In this document: positions 43,705-53,630 of the stretch, in pieces
Position numbering within the stretch: the first letter of the stretch is position 1
Layout of the letters: each line of letters begins with the position of its first letter
Source of the DNA: CAVWDU01 sp963840725
GTDB taxonomy: Bacteria > Pseudomonadota > Gammaproteobacteria > Pseudomonadales > Halieaceae
Direction: 5' to 3'
NCBI GenBank assembly: GCA_963840725.1
Contig: CAWIZY010000009.1
Location: 930,001 to 994,000, forward strand
DNA length: 64,000 nt
The notes under the pieces: model-generated
Databases searched by the model: none
What the model saw: only the letters and a program-made list of their open reading frames with translations
What the model was told of the DNA's origin: nothing
Translations under genes and position numbers: made by a program

Positions 43705-45948
43705 CTAAAGATTGGCGTCAAAATAGCGCGAAATGGTGGAGAAAACATGCAGCCTGAAATCGCTGATACCATGGCGCTGGTTGGGATACACCATCATGTC
43801 GAATTGCTTGCCCGCCCTGATCAACGCATCAGCAAACTGCAGGGTAAACGCAAATTTGACGTTTTCATCCCCCGTGCCATGTATCAATAAAAGCTTACCC
43901 TCGAGGCGGTCGGCGTAATTAATCAGGTTAACGGCAGCGTAACCGTCGGGGTTATCAACAGGCGTGCCCATCCAGCGCTCAACACCAACAGCCTGATACC
44001 GCGTGAGGTCGATAACGGGCGCGACGCTAACAGCTGCCTTGAATAACGGTGCCGCCTTGGTCATCAGCGCCGCAGCGAGATAGCCGCCACCACTCCAGCC
44101 CCAAAAACCTATCCGCTCTGCATCAATCCACGGTAAGCTTTTAAGGTAGTCAACGCCTTCTATGTAGTCCAGGACTGCATACTTGCCATACTCGCCGTAG
44201 GTCAGGTTTTTAGCGGTTTTACCGCGTCCAGCCGTGGTTCTGTTATCCATTGCAAAAATCACGTAGCCACGTTGTGCCATATAGCGATGCCAGAGATCCT
44301 GGGTGGGGCCACGTTGGGTACCCCAGCGATTGACGACCACTTGCGAGCCGGCGTTGCCGTAGCCATAGCAGATGACCGGGTACTGTTCGGTCGGGTCAAA
44401 ATCCGGGGGTTTGATCATAAAGCCATTGAGTTCGATGCCGTCGTCCGTGTTGAAGGTGACAAATTCTGTATGGGTCATGGCATAGTCTGCAAAACCCGGC
44501 ACGGAATCGCTCACGACGGGCAAGACTTGATCGCCTTCGGCGCTCACAACGGCCAGGGTCGGCGGTGTCTGTGCGTTCGAATAGGTGGCCAGGGCATGCC
44601 CTGCCCCCGGCGCCAACAGCCACTGATGCCAGCCGGCCTTATCCGTCAGCTTTTGAACACCCCGATCATTGAGGCTGACCCGGTAAACATGTTGATCAAT
44701 CAGCGAATCTTTTTTTGCATAAAAATACACCCATCCCCGTGCTTCATCGACCCCCAGAACCGTATCAACCGACCAGTCTCCCTGGGTCAGTGGCTGCTCT
44801 GCCGTGCCTGGGGAGATACGGTAAAGGTGCCGAAATCCACTCTTCTCACTGCTCCAAATCAGCGTGCCATCGGCCAACGGCTGGAGGTCGTTGCCTATGT
44901 CCAGCCAGGCGGGATCGGTATCCTGCAACACCAGCTCTGGTTTCTGTGGCGTGATTGAGGCGTACCAGAGCTTCAATGTCTTGTGGTCGCGGGTGAGGTG
45001 CTGGACGTAGAGCCCGTCTGATGACGTGTTCCAATGGAGCTGGGGCAGGTAGTCGTCGGGGTCATGTCCCACGTCGACCCATCGTGTATCGGCAGACTCC
45101 AGCGTGTAAACACCAATACGGTTCACCGCATGCTTTTCGCCGGTGTTGGGATAATGAAAGCTGCGCACCTCGGGGTAACTGTGCAGCTCGTCAACCAGCG
45201 GATAGCGCCGCACCCCGGTCGCATCCATTCGCCAAAAAGCGATTCGGCCGCCGTCCGGTGACCATCGCCACCCGTCAACCGGGCCAAACTCGGTGCTGCC
45301 GTAGTCAAAGATGCCGTTAAAGATATCCTTGTCACCATCGGCCGTGACAGGCTTACTTGTGGCTGTCTGCAGGTTATCCAGGTAAATGTTGTTATCGCGG
45401 ACATAGCCGATGTAGCGACCATTTGGAGAAAGCTTCACCAGTTGCAGCCGTTGGCCCGGCTCCCCAACAGGGCGAGCGGCCTTTTCGTTAGCCTTGAGCA
45501 CATACCAGGCAGCACTGGAATACCCCTGCCAGTCGGCAACGGGACTGCCTCCCAGCAGAAAAATCTCCTGGTCCGGGTGCCATTGAAAGTCCGACAGCAC
45601 GAAATCTGCAGGTAGACCCTGAAGATCCTTCAGGTCCAGTGCTATTTTGCCCTGGCTGCTCGCCACACTGCCCTCCAGCTTACGGTAAACGATACGCTGG
45701 CCGTCCTCCACAAAGGCATAGCCGGTGCCATCGGGTAGCCATTTCAAGGCTGCTGGCAAGCGAGAGTGAAAGCTGTCACTGGCGAATATCGTTTCCAGAT
45801 CCAGCGGCTTGCCGCCTGCAGCTATTGAATCGTGCACAAGCAGTGCGATCAATAAAACACCCAACTGCGTCGTAAATCGCTGCAGGGATTTCCTTGCAAC
45901 GACAGTCAATAAACTGTTCTGAAGAAACGCGACAGATTGAGAAACCAC
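43705..45948 (-). CDS. S9 family prolyl-type peptidase (dipeptidyl peptidase IV-like)
   Basis: The exported enzyme of about 747 residues has a signal segment (TQLGVLLIALLVHDSIAAG), then an N-terminal beta-propeller (YIGYVRDNNIYLDNL, DGWRWSPDGGRIAFWR). The C-terminal alpha/beta hydrolase domain carries the catalytic Ser in FWGWSGGGYLAAA, the Asp in HGTGDENVKF and the His in NQRHGISDF. DPP-IV-type enzymes remove X-Pro dipeptides from peptide N-termini. I chose GTG 45948, which has GGGAG 6 bases upstream; ATG 45990 would add 14 residues. It is in a tight run with a VOC gene before and the Rid gene after. Confidence 0.88.
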   Translation of the reverse strand: MVSQSVAFLQNSLLTVVARKSLQRFTTQLGVLLIALLVHDSIAAGGKPLDLETIFASDSFHSRLPAALKWLPDGTGYAFVEDGQRIVYRKLEGSVASSQGKIALDLKDLQGLPADFVLSDFQWHPDQEIFLLGGSPVADWQGYSSAAWYVLKANEKAARPVGEPGQRLQLVKLSPNGRYIGYVRDNNIYLDNLQTATSKPVTADGDKDIFNGIFDYGSTEFGPVDGWRWSPDGGRIAFWRMDATGVRRYPLVDELHSYPEVRSFHYPNTGEKHAVNRIGVYTLESADTRWVDVGHDPDDYLPQLHWNTSSDGLYVQHLTRDHKTLKLWYASITPQKPELVLQDTDPAWLDIGNDLQPLADGTLIWSSEKSGFRHLYRISPGTAEQPLTQGDWSVDTVLGVDEARGWVYFYAKKDSLIDQHVYRVSLNDRGVQKLTDKAGWHQWLLAPGAGHALATYSNAQTPPTLAVVSAEGDQVLPVVSDSVPGFADYAMTHTEFVTFNTDDGIELNGFMIKPPDFDPTEQYPVICYGYGNAGSQVVVNRWGTQRGPTQDLWHRYMAQRGYVIFAMDNRTTAGRGKTAKNLTYGEYGKYAVLDYIEGVDYLKSLPWIDAERIGFWGWSGGGYLAAALMTKAAPLFKAAVSVAPVIDLTRYQAVGVERWMGTPVDNPDGYAAVNLINYADRLEGKLLLIHGTGDENVKFAFTLQFADALIRAGKQFDMMVYPNQRHGISDFRLHVFSTISRYFDANL

Positions 45949-46007
45949 AGAAATCTCCCTGGTGCCAGGATTGTGAAGCCACACGGTCATGCGAGGCCGG
46001 CTGTCTG

Positions 46008-46499
46008 TCAGGTGTATTGAACCAGCTCCATCTGATGGCCAAACGGATCAAGCACATACCAGGACAGTGAGTCCGGTGCCGGACCGGCGTCCGAGACAAT
46101 GGGTCCCGCCAGGGCTTTGCAGCCGTTGCTCTCCAGATAGGTCACAGCCGCCGCGACATCTTCAACCTCGAGACAGATATGCCGGCTGCCAACATCGCAA
46201 TTACGCGGCGGTATGGTCCTGGCATCTGCGGGACGTTGGTACTCGAACAGTTCCATACTCAAATTGTCACATAATTGAATCATGGCGATGTTCAGACAGG
46301 CACCTGGCACGTTGACGTGGGCTTCTGTCCAGTCACGGCCGTCCTCCATACGCGGTATTTCGGCCGCGTCGAAGGGTCCCATCTGGTAACGCAGCGTCGC
46401 ACCCATGACCTCTGTATAAAAGGCAAGCGCCGCATCCATGCTGGCAACGGTGAGTGACACATGATCGGCTCTTTTGAACGTGGGTTTATTGTTGGCCAT
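46008..46499 (-). CDS. VOC (glyoxalase/dioxygenase superfamily) protein
   Basis: The 163-residue protein has two VOC modules: RADHVSLTVASMDAALAFYT and SRHICLEVEDVAAAVTYLES, ending YVLDPFGHQMELVQY. The metal-ligand His and Glu positions are kept, so it may be an active metalloenzyme. A good ribosome site (GAGGAGAG) precedes the ATG. It lies 20 bases after the Nramp-like transporter gene and before the S9 peptidase gene. The reaction is unknown. Confidence 0.78.
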   Translation of the reverse strand: MANNKPTFKRADHVSLTVASMDAALAFYTEVMGATLRYQMGPFDAAEIPRMEDGRDWTEAHVNVPGACLNIAMIQLCDNLSMELFEYQRPADARTIPPRNCDVGSRHICLEVEDVAAAVTYLESNGCKALAGPIVSDAGPAPDSLSWYVLDPFGHQMELVQYT

Positions 46500-46519
46500 C
46501 GTTTTCTCTCCTCTAGCGA

Positions 46520-47836
46520 TTAAGCGCTAAGCAAGTGATAGTAATGGGGCGCCTTGGTAACCGCCAGGACCAGCGAAACCAGCAGCCCGACCGTCAGTAG
46601 TGCATTACGCCACCACTCAGCTCGAAAATCTTTCATGACGTTTTCGTTATTGACCAGCAGGAGCATGATGACGTAGACCAGCGGTATGACAACAACGTTG
46701 ATACCCATCAGCAGAATGACTTTAAGCAAGGCCGGGAACTCCCAAAATGGAGCGAGCAGAGCAGCGGCCAGCACAAAACCAAACAACATTCTCTGGTAGA
46801 CCTTGTTATCCTGGCTGAACCGCCACGGTCGGTCGAACATATCGAGTGTGAAGTAAACCGTGACCTGAGCAGTAACGACCAATGTCGTCATCGCTGCTAT
46901 GAAAAGTCCCAGTGAAAAGATCATTGGCCCCAGAAACGAAAGCATCGCCGGTAGCGCATCACTGAATACCGCAGAAGCCTGATTTACATCAGCGAACCGG
47001 GCATGGTCGTCCAGCGAGTGCAGTGCGAACCCGCCCGCTACCAGCACGAAAAAGGCGTAGGCCCCGAATATGAACCCGAGGTTAACGACGGCACGGCGAA
47101 ACGCCTGCTTGAGTTCAGACCTGTTGCCACCGGCGTTGGCTGCCAGGTAGGGCATACCCAACAGGGCGCCCGGCGCGATGGCGGCCCCAACCATTGCAAT
47201 AATGGAACTGCTGGCCATCCGCACGCTATCGGAGCCGGGCACCGGTAAGTCAACCGGTATGGATGGCACGAATCCACTCAGAATCGCCCGCCATTCTGTG
47301 AAGCCTTTGACCGCTACCAGCAGAAAACAAAAAAACATCAGCACCATCAGTAGAGACATCACACGCTGCATGCGCTCATAGCCCTGGGAAAATACCAGCC
47401 ACAATATCGCTGCCGACAGAGTGAGCGATAAAGCGATATCCATGCCCAGAGAGACCGTCTGTGATTGACCCCCCCAGGAAGGCGGCAGGCTGATCAGTGC
47501 TGCAAACGCCGAGGACATAACGGAGATTTGCCCCATGGCCACAAGAAAGTGCACAGGAACGTTAATCAGGAGAATCAGCCAGGCGAGCCCCGGGTGTATG
47601 CGAGTCCTGATCAGGGCAAACATCCCCTGCTCCGGATTCAGCGCCCCGATGCGAGAAGAACTATCCACGGAAACGACAAACACCGGCAACAGCAGCAGTA
47701 TCACCCAGAGCAGTTCATAACCGAACCAGGCCCCGGCCAGCAAAAAAGAGGCAACTGCGCCAGCCCCCATGGTTCCTGCAGCTATGACAGCCGTGGGGCC
47801 GACCAAATTTTGGAACACCCGCAGGACTGGATTCAT
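46520..47836 (-). CDS. Nramp-fold transporter lacking the metal-binding motif
   Basis: The 438-residue protein has about 11 membrane helices and the Nramp opening pattern (GPTAVIAAGTMGAGAVASFLLA, AGAWFGYELLWVILLL). In metal transporters helix 1 carries DPGN, which binds the ion. Here residues 24-27 are GAGA. Helix 6 keeps Met228-Pro229 (GALLGMPYLAANAG) but has Tyr in place of the usual His. The protein thus probably does not carry Mn2+ or Fe2+, and may belong to an Nramp-related group with another substrate. It lies between an amidohydrolase and a VOC gene in the peptidase run, so an organic solute or Mg2+-like cargo is conceivable. Confidence 0.75.
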   Translation of the reverse strand: MNPVLRVFQNLVGPTAVIAAGTMGAGAVASFLLAGAWFGYELLWVILLLLPVFVVSVDSSSRIGALNPEQGMFALIRTRIHPGLAWLILLINVPVHFLVAMGQISVMSSAFAALISLPPSWGGQSQTVSLGMDIALSLTLSAAILWLVFSQGYERMQRVMSLLMVLMFFCFLLVAVKGFTEWRAILSGFVPSIPVDLPVPGSDSVRMASSSIIAMVGAAIAPGALLGMPYLAANAGGNRSELKQAFRRAVVNLGFIFGAYAFFVLVAGGFALHSLDDHARFADVNQASAVFSDALPAMLSFLGPMIFSLGLFIAAMTTLVVTAQVTVYFTLDMFDRPWRFSQDNKVYQRMLFGFVLAAALLAPFWEFPALLKVILLMGINVVVIPLVYVIMLLLVNNENVMKDFRAEWWRNALLTVGLLVSLVLAVTKAPHYYHLLSA

Positions 47837-47926
47837 CTACAGCACACCTGCGCCAAATGTCTGTGCAGGGCCGAGCAGCGCACCCCCCCACCAACAGCGG
47901 TTTGTCTCACACTAACGCGCTGCACT

Positions 47927-49219
47927 TCATTGCGGCTCATCGTTGCGATAGACCGTGCCGCCCTTTACTACAATAGTCATTGAGCGCAGCGCCTTGATAT
48001 CGGCGAGCGGGTCCGCTGTGACCGCCACGATGTCGGCATACTTGCCGACTTCCAGGGAGCCAATATCTTTGTCTGCCCCCAACATTTTCGCGGGCTGGAT
48101 TGTCGCCGCCCTGAGTGCCTCCAGGGGAGTCATGCCAGCTGCCACGTAATACTCCGCTTCGCGGGCTGTCGCAGTCGTACCATCGTTTGGTTCATTGGGC
48201 AGTTGGTCTGTTCCCAGCGCTATGTTGACCTTTTCCTCGATGGCGGTACGCAATGCCTCCCAATGCAATTTGCCGACAGAGTTGCGACGTTCCAGGTACC
48301 ACGGCGGTGACCCGATCGCCTCGAAGAAGGGCTGGGTGGCAGGTTGGCTCACCACAATAGTCGGCACCAGCCAGGTACCCGCCTTCGCCATCTTCTTCAA
48401 CACCGCCCGGTCAAGCATATAACCGTGCTCTATGCTGTCGATGCCCGCATCAACAGCCACAGAGGTTGCCGATGAAGAGCCGGAGTGTGCCGCGACCTTC
48501 GCTCCATACCGGTGCGCTGCGTCTACTACAGCGTTGATTTCTTCCGGTGTCATCAGGGCCTCTGCAATCGCGCCCCCGTCTGTCGCTATGCCACCGGAAA
48601 TGAGAATCTTGATCCAGTCAGCACCCAGACTGATTTGTTTCCGAGCCGCTTTCACCAGCTCATCGGGGCCGTCGGCGTAGGTAACGCCCGCCTTCGATCC
48701 GTGCCCCCCGGTGATGACGACCGCTTCGCCGGCAGTGAATATCCGCGGACCGTGGCTTTCACCCTTATTGATAGAGTTCTTCAGGGCAATATCCCCGTAG
48801 CGGTCCGTGCCAGGCAGCCGCACCGTGGTTACACCCGCCTGCAGTACCTTCTGTGCGTTTGCCGCCATACGCAATGCTGCAGCGGCTTCGGTCTCATTCG
48901 CCAGTTCTGCCTGCATTTTGCCTGGAAGAACCAGGTCCAGATGAACATGCATGTTCATCAGGCCCGGTATTAAAAAACTATCGGTAGCATCAATAATTTC
49001 TGTACCCGCAGGAATCGACACCTCAGAGCGAATCCCAACGGCGCTGATACGTTCGCCATCAATCAGAATCACCGCATCCTGCAGCGGCGCCCCGCCTTCA
49101 AGGTTGACCACGGTTCCGCCGATGATCGCTTTGGTTGCCGCACTGACGGACAAGGCCAATAGCAATTGACAGATCACCACGGCAGTCGTGCGTGCTAATT
49201 TCTTGATCATGATAGTCAT
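47927..49219 (-). CDS. Secreted amidohydrolase (imidazolonepropionase/Xaa-Pro dipeptidase-like)
   Basis: The 430-residue precursor has a signal peptide (TTAVVICQLLLALSVSAA). A TIM-barrel metal hydrolase follows: HxH in LMNMHVHLDLV, the carboxylated-Lys region in ADWIKILISGG, His in AAHSGSSSA and SIEHGYML, and Asp in ALGTDQ. This group contains enzymes that cleave Xaa-Pro or Xaa-Arg/Lys dipeptides. Export and the adjacent peptidase genes point to periplasmic dipeptide hydrolysis. It lies between the DUF885 gene and the transporter gene on the same strand. Confidence 0.85.
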   Translation of the reverse strand: MTIMIKKLARTTAVVICQLLLALSVSAATKAIIGGTVVNLEGGAPLQDAVILIDGERISAVGIRSEVSIPAGTEIIDATDSFLIPGLMNMHVHLDLVLPGKMQAELANETEAAAALRMAANAQKVLQAGVTTVRLPGTDRYGDIALKNSINKGESHGPRIFTAGEAVVITGGHGSKAGVTYADGPDELVKAARKQISLGADWIKILISGGIATDGGAIAEALMTPEEINAVVDAAHRYGAKVAAHSGSSSATSVAVDAGIDSIEHGYMLDRAVLKKMAKAGTWLVPTIVVSQPATQPFFEAIGSPPWYLERRNSVGKLHWEALRTAIEEKVNIALGTDQLPNEPNDGTTATAREAEYYVAAGMTPLEALRAATIQPAKMLGADKDIGSLEVGKYADIVAVTADPLADIKALRSMTIVVKGGTVYRNDEPQ

Positions 49220-49313
49220 TCTCTTGTCAGGTATTGATGGGTGTTGTCGGTATTGTCTCTATTGTCGGTTTGGCAAAACACAATGAGCCTAAGCGTCGGC
49301 ATCGCTGAATAAT

Positions 49314-51065
49314 TCACGGCACCGCGGAAAGCATAACCGGCGGTATCGGTCCCGCGCGCAAAACGGCGTCTACCCAATCCCGTGGACCATCGTACTGTGG
49401 GCTTTTTTGATAGGTGGTAAACAGTCGCCTGAATTGCTGATAGCCGCTAAAATAGTCCGTAATCTGCAGGGGTGAATTCACCACCCGCTGCCATAGGTTT
49501 TTTGCAAACTGGGGTGCCAACAGGCCCTCATCTCGTGCGAAAGCCAGTACCTTGGATTCACCCCAGCCGCTGGTGTTAACCTGTACGCTCACGTAAGCCC
49601 GGGTAGCGTTCTCCAGCCGTTTCCGCAAATGCGCCAGACGGGTCAATGGCGCATCATCTGCCCACCCAGCATCGAGCATCAGTTCCTCTGCAAAACTCCC
49701 CCAACCCTCCACATAGGCACCATTGGCAAAGAGCGAGCGCAGGGGGGCAGCCTGTGTTACAGCGACCTTGTATTGCAAATAGTGGCCGGGAAACATCTCA
49801 TGAGACATGATCATGGTATTGAAGTGGGTATTAAACGAGCGATAGAAGCCTTCACGCGCTGCTGGCGCGGCGGAATCCGGAATCGATGGCACATAAAACA
49901 AGGTCTCAGCCTCTGGTGCAAAAGGCCCCGCGGGGTATACACCACCGACTGCGGCGCCACTAAAATGCGCCGGAGACAGTTCAATCAGCAGTGTGGTTGG
50001 TTTGGGTATGCTCGCAATTTGTTGGTCCTCGACAAACCGCTGGGCAGCAAAAGTCAGGTCCGAGAAGCTCTTTAGAAAGTCCGCACTATTCTCCTTGCGG
50101 TCCGCTTCCATCGCTGCAATGGCAGTTGCCAGTATCTGCGCGTCAGGGCCTGCGCTTGCGGCGCTGGCCGGCCGGGACTGGTGCCACCGTTTCGCCTGTA
50201 AAATCATCAGGCCTCGCACGGCCGCCATTTCGGCGCCTGCAGCGACTGAGAGTTTTTCCGGGGTGAACAGACCCGACGTGCGCCGGGAAAGTTTGGCCGC
50301 GTAGTTGTCTGCGTCCATCGCCGCAGTGAGTGGCGCCGTCGGCATGATCTCGGTACGCAGATGCTCCTCGAGCGCATTTATTGCGCTGACACTCTGGGCG
50401 ATAGCCTTCTCAAGATCGGATGCCTCCGGCCAGCTGGCCGTGAGACGGCGCAGGTTTCCCGCATAAAACGCCCGGGTGCCCTCGAGAGTGCGCAACGCCG
50501 TCTGGGTGCGCAGCGCATTACCACCGATGAGGTTTTGCATTCCAGTGCGACACAACTGTTGCACGCCTTTCAACCGTGCGCGCAGGGCGGCACTGCGATC
50601 ACGACCGGACAACTGATCCCTCACCAGCAGATGGGTCATCGCCTGTGAAATCTGCTCGGCGTACCACTGGGGTTGATGCGTGAGCGGCCGGTCTTCACGC
50701 CAGTTTTCCAATTCGTCTTCTGCCTGACCGAGCAATACCTGCAGATCGATCCTTCGCTCAGTGTCGATCCCGGCACCTGGCTCAGCACTGCCGAGCAAGG
50801 CTTGCAGATCATCCGCTGTTGTCTTGTTCAAGCTCAGCCAGTTTGCTGTGCGTGACTCGCTGTAGTCTTCAAAGGCCTCGGCAGCGGCAACATCCCCATA
50901 GGCAAATGCGGCGCTAGGATAAAATTCCCGCCAGGCCGCAATGTACTGGCTGATAAGCTTTGCACCGTCATTTTGTGCTGCGACCGAACCGCCAGACAAC
51001 AGCATGGGTAACAGGAACAGCAACAACAGAAATGCCGCATGATGGATTGTTGTCCGGGATTGCAT
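49314..51065 (-). CDS. DUF885 family secreted zinc peptidase-like protein
   Basis: The 583-residue precursor has a signal peptide (AAFLLLLFLLPMLLSGGSVAA). The HExxxGH zinc motif lies in MSHEMFPGHYLQYK (about residue 420), and GWGSFAEELMLDAGW contains a likely third ligand. DUF885 proteins are poorly characterised and are assigned to metallopeptidase-like folds. I chose the ATG at 51065, with GGAG upstream, since it starts just before the signal peptide. The gene follows the TonB receptor by about 120 bases, so cleavage of imported peptides is plausible. Confidence 0.82.
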   Translation of the reverse strand: MQSRTTIHHAAFLLLLFLLPMLLSGGSVAAQNDGAKLISQYIAAWREFYPSAAFAYGDVAAAEAFEDYSESRTANWLSLNKTTADDLQALLGSAEPGAGIDTERRIDLQVLLGQAEDELENWREDRPLTHQPQWYAEQISQAMTHLLVRDQLSGRDRSAALRARLKGVQQLCRTGMQNLIGGNALRTQTALRTLEGTRAFYAGNLRRLTASWPEASDLEKAIAQSVSAINALEEHLRTEIMPTAPLTAAMDADNYAAKLSRRTSGLFTPEKLSVAAGAEMAAVRGLMILQAKRWHQSRPASAASAGPDAQILATAIAAMEADRKENSADFLKSFSDLTFAAQRFVEDQQIASIPKPTTLLIELSPAHFSGAAVGGVYPAGPFAPEAETLFYVPSIPDSAAPAAREGFYRSFNTHFNTMIMSHEMFPGHYLQYKVAVTQAAPLRSLFANGAYVEGWGSFAEELMLDAGWADDAPLTRLAHLRKRLENATRAYVSVQVNTSGWGESKVLAFARDEGLLAPQFAKNLWQRVVNSPLQITDYFSGYQQFRRLFTTYQKSPQYDGPRDWVDAVLRAGPIPPVMLSAVP

Positions 51066-51183
51066 TATCCAGCATCTCCGCATTTGCCACTGACCACGGC
51101 CCGTTGGTAAATCCTCTGGCTGACGAAGGTGCAGCGGGCGGACAGTTACCGGAAAAAGCAACTGCCCTCCCCCACACTGCGCA

Positions 51184-53448
51184 TCAGAAGTTGTAGCGTG
51201 CCCTCAAGCCGTAGCGCTGCACACCGGGTTCAATATGCAGGCCGCTCATAAAGGCCTTCTGATAAGCATTGGTATAGTATTCCTCGTCAAACAGATTCTC
51301 GACGTAAAAAGCCACTGTGTAGTTTTCATGGCGCACACCCGCTCGCAGGTTGAATACATCGTAGCTGGGGACCTCCCAGGGGAAACCCGATTGGATCAGT
51401 GCCGCTGTCGTCGAGGTGATTTCATCGCGGTACATATACTCACCACGCACAAACGCATCCAGTGAGCCGGTCAGCGCAAAATCATACTCCGCATCTGCAG
51501 AGACCGTCCATTTGGGTGAGTTGGGTATGGTCTTGCCATCCAGCACCCGGTTTTCCCCGTCAATAAAACCGGTGAACTCATCGTAGGTGGCGTCCAGATA
51601 GCCGATATTCAGGTTCATCACCAGCCCATCGATTGGGGCAGAGGTGATGGACAACTCTATGCCCTGAGACGTCGCTGAATCCGCATTGTCGATACCGCCA
51701 AAGATAATGAAGTCCCCGTTTGCATCAAGGCCCGCTTGCTGGAAGGCGGTCTGCATGTCGGTCCAGTCCATATAGAAGATGGCTGCATTGACGCGCAAGG
51801 TCCGGTTAAACAGCTCGGCCTTGTAACCCAACTCATAGTTCCACAGCTCTTCCGGATCATAGGACTCTGAACCGGGCAGCGGGCTCAGCTGCACGCCGCC
51901 AGACTTGAAGCCTTTGGCCACCGAGGCATAGATCGTCGCGTCCTCGGTGATATCGTAGTTAACCGCGATGCGCGGTGAAAAGTCATCGAAAGTCTCTTCC
52001 TCACTGAGGGTTTGCTCAAAAGCGCCACCGAAGCCCGCTATGTCGGTCTTGATCGTCTCTTCGCTGTATCTGCCGCCTAAGGAGACCACCAGCGCCTCTG
52101 TGATCGCGTAGTCTATCTGACCGAAAATCGCGATGCCTTCCGAGGTCTCGCTGGACTCCTCGCTATCGATCAGGAACCCATCGGGCAAACCAAAGGGCTG
52201 GGCAGCGCCAACAAAGGTCTTGTTGTCGATCGAGCCCTCATCGTCGTTATAGTACACACCGACGTTCCAGTTAAATTTTTGATTGCCCGCGCTCTGCAGG
52301 CGGAACTCCTGGGTGAAGCTCTCTCGCGGTATGGTACGGAACTCGTTGAAGTAGTCGCCACTGCCCCCATCGATGTCGCCGCGCAGGAAGAAGTCAGATT
52401 CTATATAGCCGGTGATACTGGTGAACGACATATGGTCCAGATCGTAGTCTACCCTGGCGATGTAATACTCGAACTCGGTCCCCACTTCCTGGGGCGAGTT
52501 GAAATTGACCTTGTCGTCATTGTCCGGATAGAAACCTACACCGTCCGGGTCAGGATCTGCCAGACCGTCGCCGTCCCTGTCGGGAAAGTCAGCGAAGAGC
52601 GTGCCGCCGGCGAAGGTTGAGAACACCCCTGAGGGCACCCCCTCGCGCATGCCCACTTCCTCATCTGAGTCGCTGTAGTTGAATGTAATCGCAAGTCTTT
52701 CCGTCGGTGTCCACAGCACCGAGGCCTTGATATAGGTGTAGTCTGTGTCGTTACCGCCACCCGTAGGGTTGATGTTCTCAATATTGCCGTCAGAGCTGAA
52801 GTCCTTGTAGTTTACCCTTGCCGCCAATACGTCCTTGATGATCGGAATATTCAAGGTCCCTTCCAGATCCAGCGTATCAAAGCGACCGTAGTCGACCATG
52901 ACCGAACCGCCGAACTCGTCAGTGTTGGGTGCGTTGGATGTCACACTGATACCGCCTCCCAGTGCATTGGCACCGAAGTAGGTGGATTGCGGTCCGCGCA
53001 GTATCTCGATGCGCTCTATGTCCATCACGGGCGGGTTACTGCTACTGGAGGACAGGTTAAACCCGTCGATGAAGAAGCCAAACGTCGAGGTGCGTCGCGC
53101 CTGGTTTGAGTTTACAAAATTGGTCACACCACGCATGCTTATCTCTCTGCGTGAGCGCGCGCCATTGCTGACAAAGCTGGCGTTGGGCGTGCGGCCGACA
53201 AAATCAGTCACATCCCGGAACATGTTTTTCTGAATGTCACCCTGATTGAACGCCGAAATGCTGATAGGTACATCTTGCAGATTTTGTTCCCGGTGCTGGG
53301 CGGTAACAACAACCTCTTCAATCGAGCTCGCCGAGCTCTGTGCGAGTGCCCCCCCGGAAGCCGTCATTGCGGCGAGAAGTGAGGCGTAGAGTGCTTTTCG
53401 TGCTACGCCGTGAGTGACAGATACTTCTTTAAACTCTGTGTTTTTCAT
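51184..53448 (-). CDS. TonB-dependent outer-membrane receptor
   Basis: The 754-residue precursor has an Ala-rich signal peptide ending near GGALAQ. A TonB box-like segment, EEVVVTAQ, and a plug domain follow (DVPISISAFNQGDIQ, RIEILRGPQSTYFGANALGG). The barrel ends in VQRYGLRARYNF. Such receptors import large or scarce solutes using TonB energy. One loop holds the Asp-rich stretch DRDGDGLADPDPDG, resembling a Ca2+-binding loop. The start has GGAG 9 bases upstream. As first gene after the LysR regulator it probably imports the inducing substrate. Ligand prediction from sequence is not possible. Confidence 0.92.
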   Translation of the reverse strand: MKNTEFKEVSVTHGVARKALYASLLAAMTASGGALAQSSASSIEEVVVTAQHREQNLQDVPISISAFNQGDIQKNMFRDVTDFVGRTPNASFVSNGARSRREISMRGVTNFVNSNQARRTSTFGFFIDGFNLSSSSSNPPVMDIERIEILRGPQSTYFGANALGGGISVTSNAPNTDEFGGSVMVDYGRFDTLDLEGTLNIPIIKDVLAARVNYKDFSSDGNIENINPTGGGNDTDYTYIKASVLWTPTERLAITFNYSDSDEEVGMREGVPSGVFSTFAGGTLFADFPDRDGDGLADPDPDGVGFYPDNDDKVNFNSPQEVGTEFEYYIARVDYDLDHMSFTSITGYIESDFFLRGDIDGGSGDYFNEFRTIPRESFTQEFRLQSAGNQKFNWNVGVYYNDDEGSIDNKTFVGAAQPFGLPDGFLIDSEESSETSEGIAIFGQIDYAITEALVVSLGGRYSEETIKTDIAGFGGAFEQTLSEEETFDDFSPRIAVNYDITEDATIYASVAKGFKSGGVQLSPLPGSESYDPEELWNYELGYKAELFNRTLRVNAAIFYMDWTDMQTAFQQAGLDANGDFIIFGGIDNADSATSQGIELSITSAPIDGLVMNLNIGYLDATYDEFTGFIDGENRVLDGKTIPNSPKWTVSADAEYDFALTGSLDAFVRGEYMYRDEITSTTAALIQSGFPWEVPSYDVFNLRAGVRHENYTVAFYVENLFDEEYYTNAYQKAFMSGLHIEPGVQRYGLRARYNF

Positions 53449-53630
53449 GACATATGCTCCAGGTTAGCGCCAGTAAACAACCCTTATAGATTTGATAGTA
53501 AAGCAGTTGTTGTTTCAATAGCAATTTCTGCTGAGCTTTGTTGCTTACAGAGCAATCTATACCTTTGGACTGCTCGTAACGAACCCTCAAACTCCAGTGC
53601 AGGCGCTTAAGAGGCAAGTAGGGGCTCCTA

